Shown one piece after another: positions 53,016 to 62,669 of a stretch of DNA of 64,000 bases. The DNA is from JAPPHA01 sp965220985 (GTDB lineage: Bacteria > Pseudomonadota > Alphaproteobacteria > Rhodobacterales > Rhodobacteraceae). Under the pieces are notes generated by a model, which saw only the letters and a program-made list of their open reading frames with translations, was not told the origin of the DNA and did not search any database. The stretch is from NCBI GenBank assembly GCA_965220985.1, contig OZ244854.1, forward strand, positions 2,604,001 through 2,668,000, read 5' to 3'. A program made the position numbers and the translations under genes. Positions within the stretch are counted from its first letter, which is position 1; the number at the start of each line of letters is the position of its first letter.

Positions 53016-53147
53016 TCAGTTTTCCTTGCTGCTCGTCTCAGGCGCTTTTGCCTCGTTGTTTTCGTGCTGAGCTCGGCGTCTCTTCTGTTCCTTGCGTCGC
53101 TTCAGATTCTCTCTGAGCGCCTGGCGCAGTCTTTCGTGCCTCGACAT
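53016..53147 (-). CDS. Small basic protein upstream of murA
   Basis: 43 residues, ATG at 53147, stop 3 bases before the murA start. The protein begins MSRHERLRQALRENLKRRKE and continues with more Lys/Arg, then an acidic/polar tail ending SSKEN. One amphipathic helix is expected. Similar tiny Arg/Lys-rich frames (RxRLRQALRENLKRRK type) stand before murA in other alphaproteobacteria as I recall, which supports a real gene. Function unknown; perhaps RNA-binding or a leader for murA. Confidence 0.65.
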   Translation of the reverse strand: MSRHERLRQALRENLKRRKEQKRRRAQHENNEAKAPETSSKEN

Positions 53148-53279
53148 GGTCGATTCACGAGAGGAATTCGCACCGTGCCCGCTTTGTTTTGTCATTCCGG
53201 CGTACCTAAACCAGTGTCGATTGTCAGTCCAGTTTGTGCTTGCCTCGCATCGGGGTTACGCTAAACAGCCGCTGATCGT

Positions 53280-53332
<53 letters not shown>

Positions 53333-53354
<22 letters not shown>

Positions 53355-54151
53355 TTCCTGTTGGGGTCGACCAACGGGAGAGGGGCATCGAACAACTCCT
53401 CCGGATAGCGCACATCCGTCAAGTACAGGCCGTGTGCCGGTGCAACCGGCCCGCATGCGTCGCGCGAACGCGCTCGCAGCGCCTCGCCGACCTGGTCCGG
53501 TGTCCAGGCACCGGCGCCGACCCGCTCAAGCGTGCCCACGAGGCTACGCACCTGGCGATGCAGAAAACTCCGAGCGACCGCGATCAGTTCGTACTCGATT
53601 TCGTTTCTGTTTCTCTCCATCGAGATGTCGAGCGCATCGAGCGTTCGAACCGGAGACGGCGCCTGGCAGGAAGCCGAGCGGAATGTGGTAAAATCGTGAT
53701 GTCCGAGCAATTGGCTCGCACCCTCCCGCATGGCTTCGAGATCAAGTTGGTGGCGGATGTGCCAGGCACGGTCCTTGCGAATGGAGGGCGGCGCCCGACG
53801 CGAGACGATTCGGTAGACGTATCGTCGCTCGATTGCCGAGAATCGCGCGCTGAACGACATGGGCACCCTGGCGGCGCCGACGATGGCGACAGGGCGGGGG
53901 CGCATGTGATGGTTCAGGGCATCGGCAAGCCGTAACGGTTCCCAGTCTTTTTCAAGGTCGCAGTGCGCAACCTGGCCGAGCGCATGCACCCCGGAGTCGG
54001 TTCGGCCGGCACCCCAGGCGCCTTTGCACGTCGGTTCCAGCTCCCTGATCGCGCTCTCGATGACGCCCTGGACGGTCAACAGGCCGCGCTGGCGTTGCCA
54101 GCCGGAAAACGGCTTGCCGAAATACTCGATCTTGAGGGCATACCTGTTCAC
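53333..54151 (-). CDS. truA: tRNA pseudouridine(38-40) synthase
   Basis: 272 residues. The catalytic Asp is in GAGRTDSGVHALGQVAH (about 47-63), the TruA signature; GKPFSGWQRQ (about 12-21) and SFLHRQVRSLVGTL (about 192-205) are also conserved. It modifies U38-U40 in the anticodon arm of many tRNAs. Its last codons (NGAAGEI-stop) are the complement of the T-arm and acceptor of tRNA-Thr, an antisense overlap of 22 bases. Confidence 0.95.
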
Positions 54152-54315
54152 GATCTATCGCCTTTTCCTGCCGTGATCCCGCGAATCAGATCACGTTGGC
54201 CAGAGCTTGACGGTTCCTGTCGCCCGCAGCGTTTGTTTGCATGTTCTGTCATGTCGCCAAACTCAAGAATGCCGGTCCGGCTATAGACGTCTTTTTGCAC
54301 GAATCCAGATCCTCT

Positions 54316-54867
54316 CTATCTGCCATCCGCGATAGCCTCTTCCAGTTTGCCCTCATCGATCAGATGCACATTGCGACCAACACGTCGCAGGTCACGGCTG
54401 GCCGCGCTGGGCGTGGCCACTCTCAAGGGACGGCCTACATCTCTTGTTTGTTCAAGGATGTCACTGGTGCTCCTTTTCGTGTGAGTGAACTCGACAAGGC
54501 CAAAGGGAGTGTCAAATGTGCCAGTACGGCCCGTCGTCATGACAGTGATCCCGGCGAGAGGGACCTGCGAAATCGCACCGTACTCCGATAGCGCCGATTC
54601 CAGGCTCAAGTAGTTGCAGTGGCCCCTCCTGAGCGCAACCGCGATCTGTTCAAGCAGACTCGGGTCGCGGCGTTTGGTCAATGCGAACACGAACAGTCCC
54701 CTCGCGACTCTATGCATCACCCCGAACGAAACCAGGCGACTGAGCCCTGCTTTGAAGGCAGCGTCTCGATCATGCGGAAACAGCTTGCGCAGATCTTCCC
54801 GCGTAAAGAGGACTCGTCCTTTCCGGTCCCAATCCGTCAGAATATGAATTGCCTCGACAAGGCGCAT
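54316..54867 (-). CDS. AbiEi-like antitoxin-type protein (orphan)
   Basis: 183 residues. The N-terminal winged-helix region (about 17-60: LFTREDLRKLFP, AAFKAGLSRLVSFGVMHRVARGLFVF) and the following SLLEQIAVALRRGHCNYLSLESALSEYGAI plus ITVMTTGRTGTFDTPFGLVEFTHTKRS split match type IV AbiEi antitoxin-like transcriptional repressors. The partner nucleotidyltransferase toxin AbiEii, normally right downstream, is missing: only 164 bases separate it from truA. A good minus-strand promoter lies at 54901-54929. Possibly a remnant of a toxin-antitoxin or phage-defence pair. Confidence 0.72.
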   Translation of the reverse strand: MRLVEAIHILTDWDRKGRVLFTREDLRKLFPHDRDAAFKAGLSRLVSFGVMHRVARGLFVFALTKRRDPSLLEQIAVALRRGHCNYLSLESALSEYGAISQVPLAGITVMTTGRTGTFDTPFGLVEFTHTKRSTSDILEQTRDVGRPLRVATPSAASRDLRRVGRNVHLIDEGKLEEAIADGR

Positions 54868-55244
54868 GATCGTTCTCTAGTCAACGAAAATGGCATCTTT
54901 ATATCACTTTTGTGTATACTTATTGTCAACTTATCGCAACCTCGAACAATCATGAGGCATTTTCACGACAGCCACTATCGGGGTGATTGGCAAGATATTC
55001 GCCTCAGGCTGCGGTGTTTTTTGGTGCCTCTCGGGCGATTCTCGCGCACCTCGAGACGCCGAAGGATTCACTTCGCGACGGGTTTACCCAAATTTGCGGC
55101 ACATGTATAAGCCCACGTCCGTTGAAGCCGGAGTGTGTCCTTCGCCAAATCGTGACCCATGAATGTGATCCGGCCGGGCGATTGCGGGGTCTGGTATTCC
55201 CACCACCGGATTGTCCAAAAATCAAGAACCGAAAAAGCGTAATC
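54868..55244. other. Intergenic region between abiEi-like gene and ileS
   Basis: 377 bases with an AT-rich patch (54890-54945) that carries the antitoxin promoter. The ileS promoter should be in the right half. The open frame running into ileS from 54987 has no IleRS features before 55245. No other gene seen. Confidence 0.5.
54901..54929 (-). promoter_or_regulatory. Promoter of the AbiEi-like gene
   Basis: On the minus strand TTGACA (54929-54924), 17-base spacer containing GTATAC, then TGATAT (54906-54901). The gene starts 34 bases downstream of the -10. GTATAC in the spacer could be part of an autoregulatory site. Confidence 0.55.
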
Positions 55245-58214
55245 ATGACATCTTCATCCAGTCATACCCATCAAGGTGGTGAGTCAGTGGCGGCAGCTGA
55301 GCCCGACTATCGACACACCCTGGCCTTGCCGCGCACCGATTTCGCGATGCGGGCCGGATTGCCCAAGCGGGAACCAACGTTGCTGGAGCGCTGGGGTCGA
55401 TTGGCAGTCTACGATCAGCTGCGCGAGCGGGCCGGTTCCGCTGCCGGAACCGACAGCGAGCGCAAGCCATTCATCCTCCACGACGGTCCGCCCTACGCCA
55501 ACGGGCACCTCCACATCGGTCATGGCCTGAACAAGATCCTCAAGGACATGATCGTTCGATCGCAGCAGATGATGGGCAAGGACAGCCGCTACGTCCCGGG
55601 CTGGGACTGCCACGGCTTGCCGATCGAGTGGAAGATCGAGGAGCAGTATCGATCGAGCGGTCGCGAACGCCAGGACGTGCCGATCGTCGAAATGCGGGAA
55701 GAGTGCCGCAGGTTCGCCGAGAAGTGGATCGATGTCCAGCGGGACGAGTTTCAACGCCTCGGCGTGACCGGCAAATGGGACGATCCCTATCTGACCATGG
55801 ACTTCGAGGCCGAAGCCGTGATCGCCGAGGAGTTCATGAAATTCGTCATGAACGGCTCGCTCTACCAGGGCTCGAAACCGGTGATGTGGTCGCCAGTTGA
55901 AAAGACCGCCTTGGCGGAAGCCGAAATCGAGTACCGGGACAAGACCAGCACCGAAATCTGGGTGAGGTTTCGATTGCAGAATGCCTCCGAAGATCTGTCC
56001 GGCGCATCGGTCCTGATCTGGACGACGACGCCGTGGACGATCCCGTCAAACAAGGCCGTCGCATACGGCGCCCGCATTGCCTACGGCTGTTACGAAGTGA
56101 CCGCGACCGAAGCCGAAAGCTGGGCACAGCCTGGCGAACGGCTCATTGTCGCCGATTCCCTTGCCGAAGAGGTGCTCGCGAAAGGACGCGTCACCGGCTC
56201 GAAGCGAATCTGCGATGTCAGCCCCGGAGACCTCGACGGGCTCATCTGCAAGCATCCGTTTCACGAATTGAATGCCTTTTGGGACCACGACGTGCCCATG
56301 ATCGAAGAGGGCTTTGTCTCGGATGATGCAGGGACCGGATTCGTCCATACGGCACCCTCGCACGGCGCCGATGACTACGAGGCGTTCGCGCGGCGCGGCT
56401 GGACTGACAGGCTGACCCACAATGTCGGCGAGGAGAGTGAATTCCTCGCCCATGTTCCGATCTTCGCCGGTGACCGCGTCTTTGACAGCCGCGGACGAGA
56501 GGGTCATGCCAACCGGCACGTGATCGATCAGCTTGTCGAGGCCGGGGCCATGTTCGCCCGCGGTCGGTTGAACCACACGTACCCGCACTCGTGGCGGTCG
56601 AAGGCCCCCGTCATATTCAGGAACACGCCTCAATGGTTCGCCTCCATCGATCGCGAGGTGGGTGGCAACGACAAGTTCGGCAAATCGATCCGGGAGAGGG
56701 CGCTGAACTCGATCGACAGGCTCGTGACATGGACCCCTCAATCCGGCCGAAATCGTCTCCATTCGATGATCGAGACTCGACCGGACTGGGTTCTGTCGCG
56801 ACAGCGCGTCTGGGGTGTTCCACTGACCTGCTTCACGAAAAAAGGCGGGAACCCGTCAGATGACGACTTCGTCCTGAGAGACGAACGGGTCAATGCGCGC
56901 ATCGCGCAGGCCTTCCGCGACGAGGGTGCCGATGCCTGGTTTCGCGAGGGCGCTTCCGCGCGATTCCTCGAGCCGGACCACGACCCCAGCGAGTGGGAAC
57001 AGGTGTTCGACATCCTCGATGTCTGGTTCGATTCGGGCTCAACCCACGCCTTCGCGCTTCGGGACCGCGATGACGGTGACCCGGATGGAATCGCCGATCT
57101 CTATCTCGAAGGGACCGATCAGCATCGGGGCTGGTTCCAGTCCTCGATGCTTCAGGCCTGCGGAACAAAAGGTCGGGCACCCTATCGCGGCGTTCTGACC
57201 CATGGCTTCACGCTCGACGAAAAAGGCATGAAAATGTCGAAGTCGCTCGGGAACACCGTGGCGCCCGCGAATGTCGTTCGCCAGTACGGCGCTGATATCC
57301 TGCGCCTCTGGGTCGCCCAGTCAGACTACACCGCCGATCAGAGAATCGGCCCGGAGATCCTCAAGAACACGGCTGACAGCTACCGGCGGCTGCGAAACTG
57401 CTTTCGCTTCATGCTCGGCAATCTCAACGGCCACCGGGCCGAAGATGCCGTGCCCGTCGACGACATGCCTGAACTCGAGCGCTGGGTTCTGAATCGTCTG
57501 GCCGAACTCGATACTGTCGTGAGGGACGGCTACGAGACGTACGATTTTCAGACGGTGCTCCAGGAGCTTTTTAACTTCTGCACCATCGATCTATCGAGCT
57601 TCTATTTCGACATTCGCAAGGACGTTCTCTACTGCGATCACCGGAGCGATCTCTCGGCACGCGCAGCGAGAACGGTTCTTGACCTGCTGGCGCATCGGTT
57701 GACATGCTGGCTCGCGCCAATGCTCTGTTTCACGATGGAGGAAATTTGGCTGCACCTGCATCCGGGTGACGATCAATCGGTTCATCTCCAGGATTTCCCG
57801 GAGACGCCCGCCGCCTGGCTCGATCCGGAGCTTGCGTCACGCTGGAAGGAAATCCGCAGCGCGCGCCGGGTCATCACTGGAGCGATCGAGGTGGATCGAC
57901 AGGCCAAGACGCTCGGTTCATCGCTCGAAGCCGCACCTGTCGTGCACGTGAACGACCCGACGCTTCTTGAGACGCTCTCTGGCATCGATCTTGCCGAAAT
58001 CGGCATCACCTCGTCGATCGAAGTGACGGGCTCGGAGCCGCCTGCAGAAGCGTTCACGCTGGAGGCCGAGCCTCGCGTCAAGGTCGTCGTTCGGCAGCAG
58101 CCCGGCGCCAAGTGCCTGCGATGCTGGAAAATTCTCCCGGACGTGGGCCAATTTGGTCATCCGGCGACCTGCGCGCGGTGCAACGACGTCCTGGATCGCC
58201 TGCCAGCAGAGTGA
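55245..58214 (+). CDS. ileS: Isoleucyl-tRNA synthetase
   Basis: 989 residues from the ATG at 55245. Class I signatures: PYANGHLHIGHGLNK (HIGH motif, about 84-98) and EKGMKMSKSLGN (KMSKS, about 659-670). The editing domain lies between (TWTPQ/WTTTPWTIPSN region). The C-terminal zinc finger CLRCWKILPDVG and CARCNDVL is present (about 954-981). It charges tRNA-Ile with isoleucine and removes valine. No good ribosome site is visible before the ATG, and a longer frame is open upstream, but the family N-terminus supports this start. Confidence 0.96.
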   Translation: MTSSSSHTHQGGESVAAAEPDYRHTLALPRTDFAMRAGLPKREPTLLERWGRLAVYDQLRERAGSAAGTDSERKPFILHDGPPYANGHLHIGHGLNKILKDMIVRSQQMMGKDSRYVPGWDCHGLPIEWKIEEQYRSSGRERQDVPIVEMREECRRFAEKWIDVQRDEFQRLGVTGKWDDPYLTMDFEAEAVIAEEFMKFVMNGSLYQGSKPVMWSPVEKTALAEAEIEYRDKTSTEIWVRFRLQNASEDLSGASVLIWTTTPWTIPSNKAVAYGARIAYGCYEVTATEAESWAQPGERLIVADSLAEEVLAKGRVTGSKRICDVSPGDLDGLICKHPFHELNAFWDHDVPMIEEGFVSDDAGTGFVHTAPSHGADDYEAFARRGWTDRLTHNVGEESEFLAHVPIFAGDRVFDSRGREGHANRHVIDQLVEAGAMFARGRLNHTYPHSWRSKAPVIFRNTPQWFASIDREVGGNDKFGKSIRERALNSIDRLVTWTPQSGRNRLHSMIETRPDWVLSRQRVWGVPLTCFTKKGGNPSDDDFVLRDERVNARIAQAFRDEGADAWFREGASARFLEPDHDPSEWEQVFDILDVWFDSGSTHAFALRDRDDGDPDGIADLYLEGTDQHRGWFQSSMLQACGTKGRAPYRGVLTHGFTLDEKGMKMSKSLGNTVAPANVVRQYGADILRLWVAQSDYTADQRIGPEILKNTADSYRRLRNCFRFMLGNLNGHRAEDAVPVDDMPELERWVLNRLAELDTVVRDGYETYDFQTVLQELFNFCTIDLSSFYFDIRKDVLYCDHRSDLSARAARTVLDLLAHRLTCWLAPMLCFTMEEIWLHLHPGDDQSVHLQDFPETPAAWLDPELASRWKEIRSARRVITGAIEVDRQAKTLGSSLEAAPVVHVNDPTLLETLSGIDLAEIGITSSIEVTGSEPPAEAFTLEAEPRVKVVVRQQPGAKCLRCWKILPDVGQFGHPATCARCNDVLDRLPAE

Positions 58215-58367
58215 CCATGGCGGTCCTACGCGGCCTCGGCGCTTTGTCGTGCCACGTACCGTGACTCGGCAGCTGCGTTTGACCCCTGGGCGGTGATCCA
58301 GTCTGAAGCCGGGCAGGTGTCATGATCTTGATGGGCGGGGGTCGGAAACCTCGCCCGCACGCATGAC

Positions 58368-61300
58368 CTACAGATCGATCTCGACAACGCCGTTTTCGGC
58401 GGCGGCCCGACTCTGACACAGGATGATCGCCGACTCCCGCTGCTTGTTCGACAGCACGAAGTCGCGGTGTTCGACCTCGCCCGAAACCAGCCCGCACTTG
58501 CACACGCCGCAGATGCCGTCGGAACACTTGACGTCGATCCGAATGCCGTTCCGCTCCAACACGTCGGTTGCCGTCTCGTCCGCCGGCACTTCGAATTCCT
58601 GCCCGGATCGCGCCAGTTTCAGAACGAATGGCGTGTTGACGTAATCGGGCACCTCCGGCACCGAGAAATACTCCAGGTGACGGGCTTCCTCGGGGAACCC
58701 GGCCTTTTCCGCCTGTTCCAGGACCGCTTGCATGTAGCTGTCGGGTCCGCAGGTGTAGACGTGCCATCCGGGTTCGTGGCGCGCGAGAATGGATGCAAGA
58801 TCCGCGCGGGTTCCCTCGTCCGAAACGTGAAGGTGAACCCGATCCGCCCACGGCGCTGCGGCAAGCATGTCGCGAAATCCAGCGCTGTCTCTGCTGTGCG
58901 CCGAATAGTGCAACGAAAACTCGGCGCCGAGTTTCGCAAGACGGTGAGCGAAAGCCACCATCGGCGTGATGCCGATGCCGCCGCCCATCAGAAAGGTCTT
59001 GGTCGCGGTTTCGTCGAGTTCGAAGTGATTGATCGGATGAGAGACGAAAATCTTGCGGCCCGGCACGAAGATACGGTGCAGGAGGTCGGAGCCGCCACGA
59101 CCGGAGGTCTCGCGAAGAACGGCGATCTCGTAGCGTGAACGATCGTCCGGATCGCCGCAGAGCGAGAACTGGCGCAGGTACTCGGGCGCCACGACGATGT
59201 CGAGATGCGCGCCTGCCGTCCATCGCGGAAGGTCGCTGCCATCAAGCGGCTGCAGCACGTAGTGGAAGACGTCATCTGACAGGCGGTTGGCCTCGGCCAC
59301 CTCGACCCGAATGACCGGCGACGGCCCGTCATTGGTGTAGATGTGAACGTGGTCGCGCTCGCCTCGCGCCAGTCGCGCCTTGTATTCCTTGGCCGTGATC
59401 ATCGCCTGGTACGCTTCGATCCCGGCCTCGCGGTCCATGGGAAACGGGTACGGCCACGGGTGCGGCGCGAGGGGCGCCGGGTAGACCGCCAGCGTCTGGT
59501 CCTCGTACTTGAGATCGAGGTCGGTCTGCAGGTCGCGCCGATTGACCGGTTCTGGCGTCGGGTGATAGCCGCCGTCCTTGTCGAGCTTGATGTCCCACCA
59601 CCATTTCTTGACGTCGTTCAAACCGCCGTTGCCGACGGCATCGTCGAGGCGGGCCAGGATCGGGGCAGCTGCAGGCACGTTCATCGCTGCCCAGCGAAAT
59701 GCCCGATCCGAAAACAGCCCTTCGAGGTTCCACGGGCAGGTTTTCATGCACCGTCCGCACATCGCGCCACCGGGCGTGGTGATCCGGTAGGTGGCGCATT
59801 TCTGGCTGTCGGATTTCCAGATCTCGTAGCCGTTGAACATGAGCTTGGGGCCGGCCGTGATCGCGCCGCTCGGACATTCGCGGGCGCACTTGTTGCAGCT
59901 CTCGCAAAATTTCTGCAGCCCGAAGTCGATGGGTCGATCATGCGTCATGGGCATGTCCGTAGTCACCACGCCGGACTTCAGGCGCGGGCCCAGGAACGGA
60001 TTGAGGATCACCTCGCCGATGCGCGAAACCTCGCCAAGCCCCGACAGAAGCAGCAGGGGCGGTTGCAGGACCTCGCCGTCGAGAACCGAATGGGCCTTGG
60101 CCTTGTAGCCGAGATTGCGGATCTGCTTGGCAAGGACCCCGCCAAGGAGCGAGAAGCGCAGATAGGCACGCATGGACTGAGCGACACTGATCCAGTCGTC
60201 CCCGCTGGCGCCTTCCATCGTTTCGTGGCCCTGGTCGACGATCATGCTGACCGACTGGTCATGGGGCGGGTCGAGCACAGCTCCCGTCGCGTCGTGGCTG
60301 TACCAGGTCCATTCGGGACATCGGCTGAGACCGACCGCATCAACCCCAAGCCAGTACGATGCGGCTTTCAGATTCGCCGCATTGCGTTCGGCATCGCCTG
60401 GGCGCGGGCCGTCGCTCGGCGTTCCGTCCTGGAGCAGCACGAACGCGCCAAGCATGTAGCGTTGAGCCATCGATGGTGCCGACTTGCGTCCGTAGTAGCC
60501 GCCGGCAGCGTTGTCCTGGTTGGCCTTGCCCATGTCGCCGAACTGGGCACGAGCGAACATGTCGGTGCGCTTTGGCACCCGGGCAACATTCGCCTCGTCG
60601 ATGTAGGTCGTTGGCGAATCGACCCTTTTCAGTTTTTCGAACGGGTGCGAACCGTCGACATAGCGTCGTGAGGCGTAGGGGTCGCGGGACGATGCGCTCT
60701 TGGCGCCGTCAAACCCGAGCCACCACGCCGGTCCCTGGGTCCGAAACCACGGTTGGCGAGCCTGCGGTGCAAGCGGGCGGTCCGGCTCGAGTTCCATGGT
60801 GGTCGAGATGGCCGCAACGCAAAACCGGTTTCCGATCCAGGGATTGACCAGTTCGCCGTTCTCGACGCTGGCAATTCCGGCCGCGACGCACAACTGGTTG
60901 AGGTCGAAATCGGTTGTCGTCGGCGTGTGGGCAAGGGCGTCGAAGCCGAGCAGTCTGATGTAGTTTGCAAGAACGACAGCGATTTCCGTTGCCCGCAAGC
61001 AGGCACGATGCTCCTGCGCATCGAGAATCCAGTCGACCCCCGGCTCGTCGGGCCGCGGGTCGCGCAGGAATTCGTGCAGGAAAACGATCGCATGGGTGTG
61101 GTGGTCGGAAGTTGCAGGCGGCGCTTCCATTGCATCCTTGAGACCCGCCATGATCGTGTCGATGCCCGATGCCAGTGTCTTGGTCTGGCGCGTCTTGAGA
61201 TCATGGGCGAGGCGGTCGATGTCGGGGTTTCGGATTGATCGCTCGAGGCGGGCCGAGGACGGCAATCGTGACGTGCCGATCATCGATGCATCGGAAAAAT

Positions 61301-61574
61301 ATCCGAATGCCTTGAGATGGTCGGCTCGCGCCTTGGGGCAGGTCGGCACCGTGGCGCGCACCGGATTGACGATCCCGTCACGAATCGCGTCCATCATCGC
61401 CTGGTGTTCGGTCATCGCGTTGACGATCGATTCCGGTTGGTCGGGCCGATGAAAGCTCAACTCGGACGTGCGAGGAACGTCGCCAAGCTCGACCTCGTCG
61501 GTCCGCTCGAGCCGTTCGAGGGGGTAGGGGCCGAGATGCACCGGCCTTTTCTTGTTGCTGAACAATCTGGTCAT
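58368..61574 (-). CDS. Catabolic reductive dehalogenase fused to FAD/FMN-NAD(P)H reductase and [2Fe-2S] ferredoxin
   Basis: 1068 residues from the ATG at 61574 (AAGG upstream). N-terminal part (to about 700): RdhA-like corrinoid domain ending in two [4Fe-4S] motifs, CESCNKCARECPSGAI (about 556-571) and CGRCMKTCPW (about 602-611). Then a ferredoxin-reductase module (about 745-960) with RQFSLCGDPDD (flavin) and MGGGIGITPMVAF (NAD). Last, a plant-type ferredoxin with CSDGICGVCKCGL and a final IILCQSRA Cys. No Tat signal, so cytoplasmic and self-sufficient, like the oxygen-tolerant BhbA/NpRdhA group that removes halogen from halophenols. Substrate here unknown; organobromines are plausible in a marine host. 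Confidence 0.85.
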   Translation of the reverse strand: MTRLFSNKKRPVHLGPYPLERLERTDEVELGDVPRTSELSFHRPDQPESIVNAMTEHQAMMDAIRDGIVNPVRATVPTCPKARADHLKAFGYFSDASMIGTSRLPSSARLERSIRNPDIDRLAHDLKTRQTKTLASGIDTIMAGLKDAMEAPPATSDHHTHAIVFLHEFLRDPRPDEPGVDWILDAQEHRACLRATEIAVVLANYIRLLGFDALAHTPTTTDFDLNQLCVAAGIASVENGELVNPWIGNRFCVAAISTTMELEPDRPLAPQARQPWFRTQGPAWWLGFDGAKSASSRDPYASRRYVDGSHPFEKLKRVDSPTTYIDEANVARVPKRTDMFARAQFGDMGKANQDNAAGGYYGRKSAPSMAQRYMLGAFVLLQDGTPSDGPRPGDAERNAANLKAASYWLGVDAVGLSRCPEWTWYSHDATGAVLDPPHDQSVSMIVDQGHETMEGASGDDWISVAQSMRAYLRFSLLGGVLAKQIRNLGYKAKAHSVLDGEVLQPPLLLLSGLGEVSRIGEVILNPFLGPRLKSGVVTTDMPMTHDRPIDFGLQKFCESCNKCARECPSGAITAGPKLMFNGYEIWKSDSQKCATYRITTPGGAMCGRCMKTCPWNLEGLFSDRAFRWAAMNVPAAAPILARLDDAVGNGGLNDVKKWWWDIKLDKDGGYHPTPEPVNRRDLQTDLDLKYEDQTLAVYPAPLAPHPWPYPFPMDREAGIEAYQAMITAKEYKARLARGERDHVHIYTNDGPSPVIRVEVAEANRLSDDVFHYVLQPLDGSDLPRWTAGAHLDIVVAPEYLRQFSLCGDPDDRSRYEIAVLRETSGRGGSDLLHRIFVPGRKIFVSHPINHFELDETATKTFLMGGGIGITPMVAFAHRLAKLGAEFSLHYSAHSRDSAGFRDMLAAAPWADRVHLHVSDEGTRADLASILARHEPGWHVYTCGPDSYMQAVLEQAEKAGFPEEARHLEYFSVPEVPDYVNTPFVLKLARSGQEFEVPADETATDVLERNGIRIDVKCSDGICGVCKCGLVSGEVEHRDFVLSNKQRESAIILCQSRAAAENGVVEIDL

Positions 61575-61779
61575 GGCGAACCTTGATCGCTCCCTGCGCC
61601 GGTCCACGCCACCGAACCGGCAATCCCTCGTCCCGTATCGACGAAACGGACGGGTGCCCGCAACCCCGGAACCAATGGCCGTCGCATCAACGCGGCCGGA
61701 TTCAGGACCGCTGTCATGCCACTGGTCGCAGTTTTCGCGAGACGAACTGGGCCGTGAACACGGATATCGTGGAAGCCAT

Positions 61780-62481
61780 CTATCCGTTTGCGTGACGCGG
61801 GGGGAAGATCTGCTGCAGTATGCCGGCTGTTGCGAGATACAGGCTGCTCAGGGTCAGCGTTGCCGTGAGCACCGGCCCAGGGTCGAAGGATAGCCACGCA
61901 GCGGCCGCGGCACTGGCCGTCCAGATGGCCGAGACCGGGAGGGTGACCATGCGCCATCGCGCCGTCCTGATGGGATGAATGAACTTCAGGTTGGTGAACA
62001 TCGAACCGGCAAAGATGACGACGATGGCCAGGATGACCCAGAAATTCGGTTGAAGCGCGAAGAGCACGAGGACAACCATGTTCCAGCACGCCGGAAACCC
62101 CGCGAAGCTGTTGTCCTTCGTTTTCATCCTTGTGTCGGCAAAGTAGATGGCGCTCGCATAGACGATGGCGATGACGCAGATCCATCCTGTCCAGCCGGGA
62201 AGCAACCCGCTTTCGAACAGGGCGAATGTCGGGATGAAGACATAGGTCAGGAAGTCGATCATCAAGTCGAGAAGACTTCCGTCGATCTCCGGCGCGTTCG
62301 TGCCGATGTCGTAGCGCCTGGCAAGGGGGCCGTCGATTCCGTCGATGGCGAATGCAACCATCAACCAGACGAACATCAACCCCCATTTTCCGTCGGCGGC
62401 CGCCAGCATGGCGAGAATGGCGCAGAATGCGCCGCTCGCCGTGAGATAGTGAACAAGGAGCGCCTTGAATCGAATGTTCAT
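61780..62481 (-). CDS. pcs: Phosphatidylcholine synthase (CDP-alcohol phosphatidyltransferase family)
   Basis: 233 residues, about 7-8 membrane segments. The CDP-alcohol motif is DGPLARRYDIG followed by DGSLLDLMIDFLTYVFIP (about 49-80), in the spacing special to Pcs, which condenses choline with CDP-diacylglycerol. The YVFIPTFALFESGLLP segment and FADTRMKTKDNSFAGFPACWN (split) also fit Pcs. Sits in the inner membrane. It is 205 bases from the dehalogenase gene start, on the same strand and upstream of it. Confidence 0.88.
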   Translation of the reverse strand: MNIRFKALLVHYLTASGAFCAILAMLAAADGKWGLMFVWLMVAFAIDGIDGPLARRYDIGTNAPEIDGSLLDLMIDFLTYVFIPTFALFESGLLPGWTGWICVIAIVYASAIYFADTRMKTKDNSFAGFPACWNMVVLVLFALQPNFWVILAIVVIFAGSMFTNLKFIHPIRTARWRMVTLPVSAIWTASAAAAAWLSFDPGPVLTATLTLSSLYLATAGILQQIFPPRHANG

Positions 62482-62669
62482 TCATCCGTCCTGTGGTTTC
62501 TACTGCAGCCTCGATGGCGCAAGTTTGCATGCCACATCGAAAAATCCAACCGTGTCAAGCGGTTTTGTTTGTCCGCCTCGGTGACAGGTGCCGCTTTGGG
62601 CTGGTGTTTCATGCAATTTCCCGGCTTGGGACGATCCGTGTGTCACCATCGAGCGAGGCAGACGCGGAA

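Noticed and set aside
54987..55244. 86-codon N-terminal extension of ileS
   Set aside because: The translation has no IleRS features and covers the promoter region; the ATG at 55245 fits better.
58078..60671. Several long frames (58078-59223 minus, 59343-60671 plus)
   Set aside because: Shadows of ileS and the reductive dehalogenase gene in GC-rich DNA.
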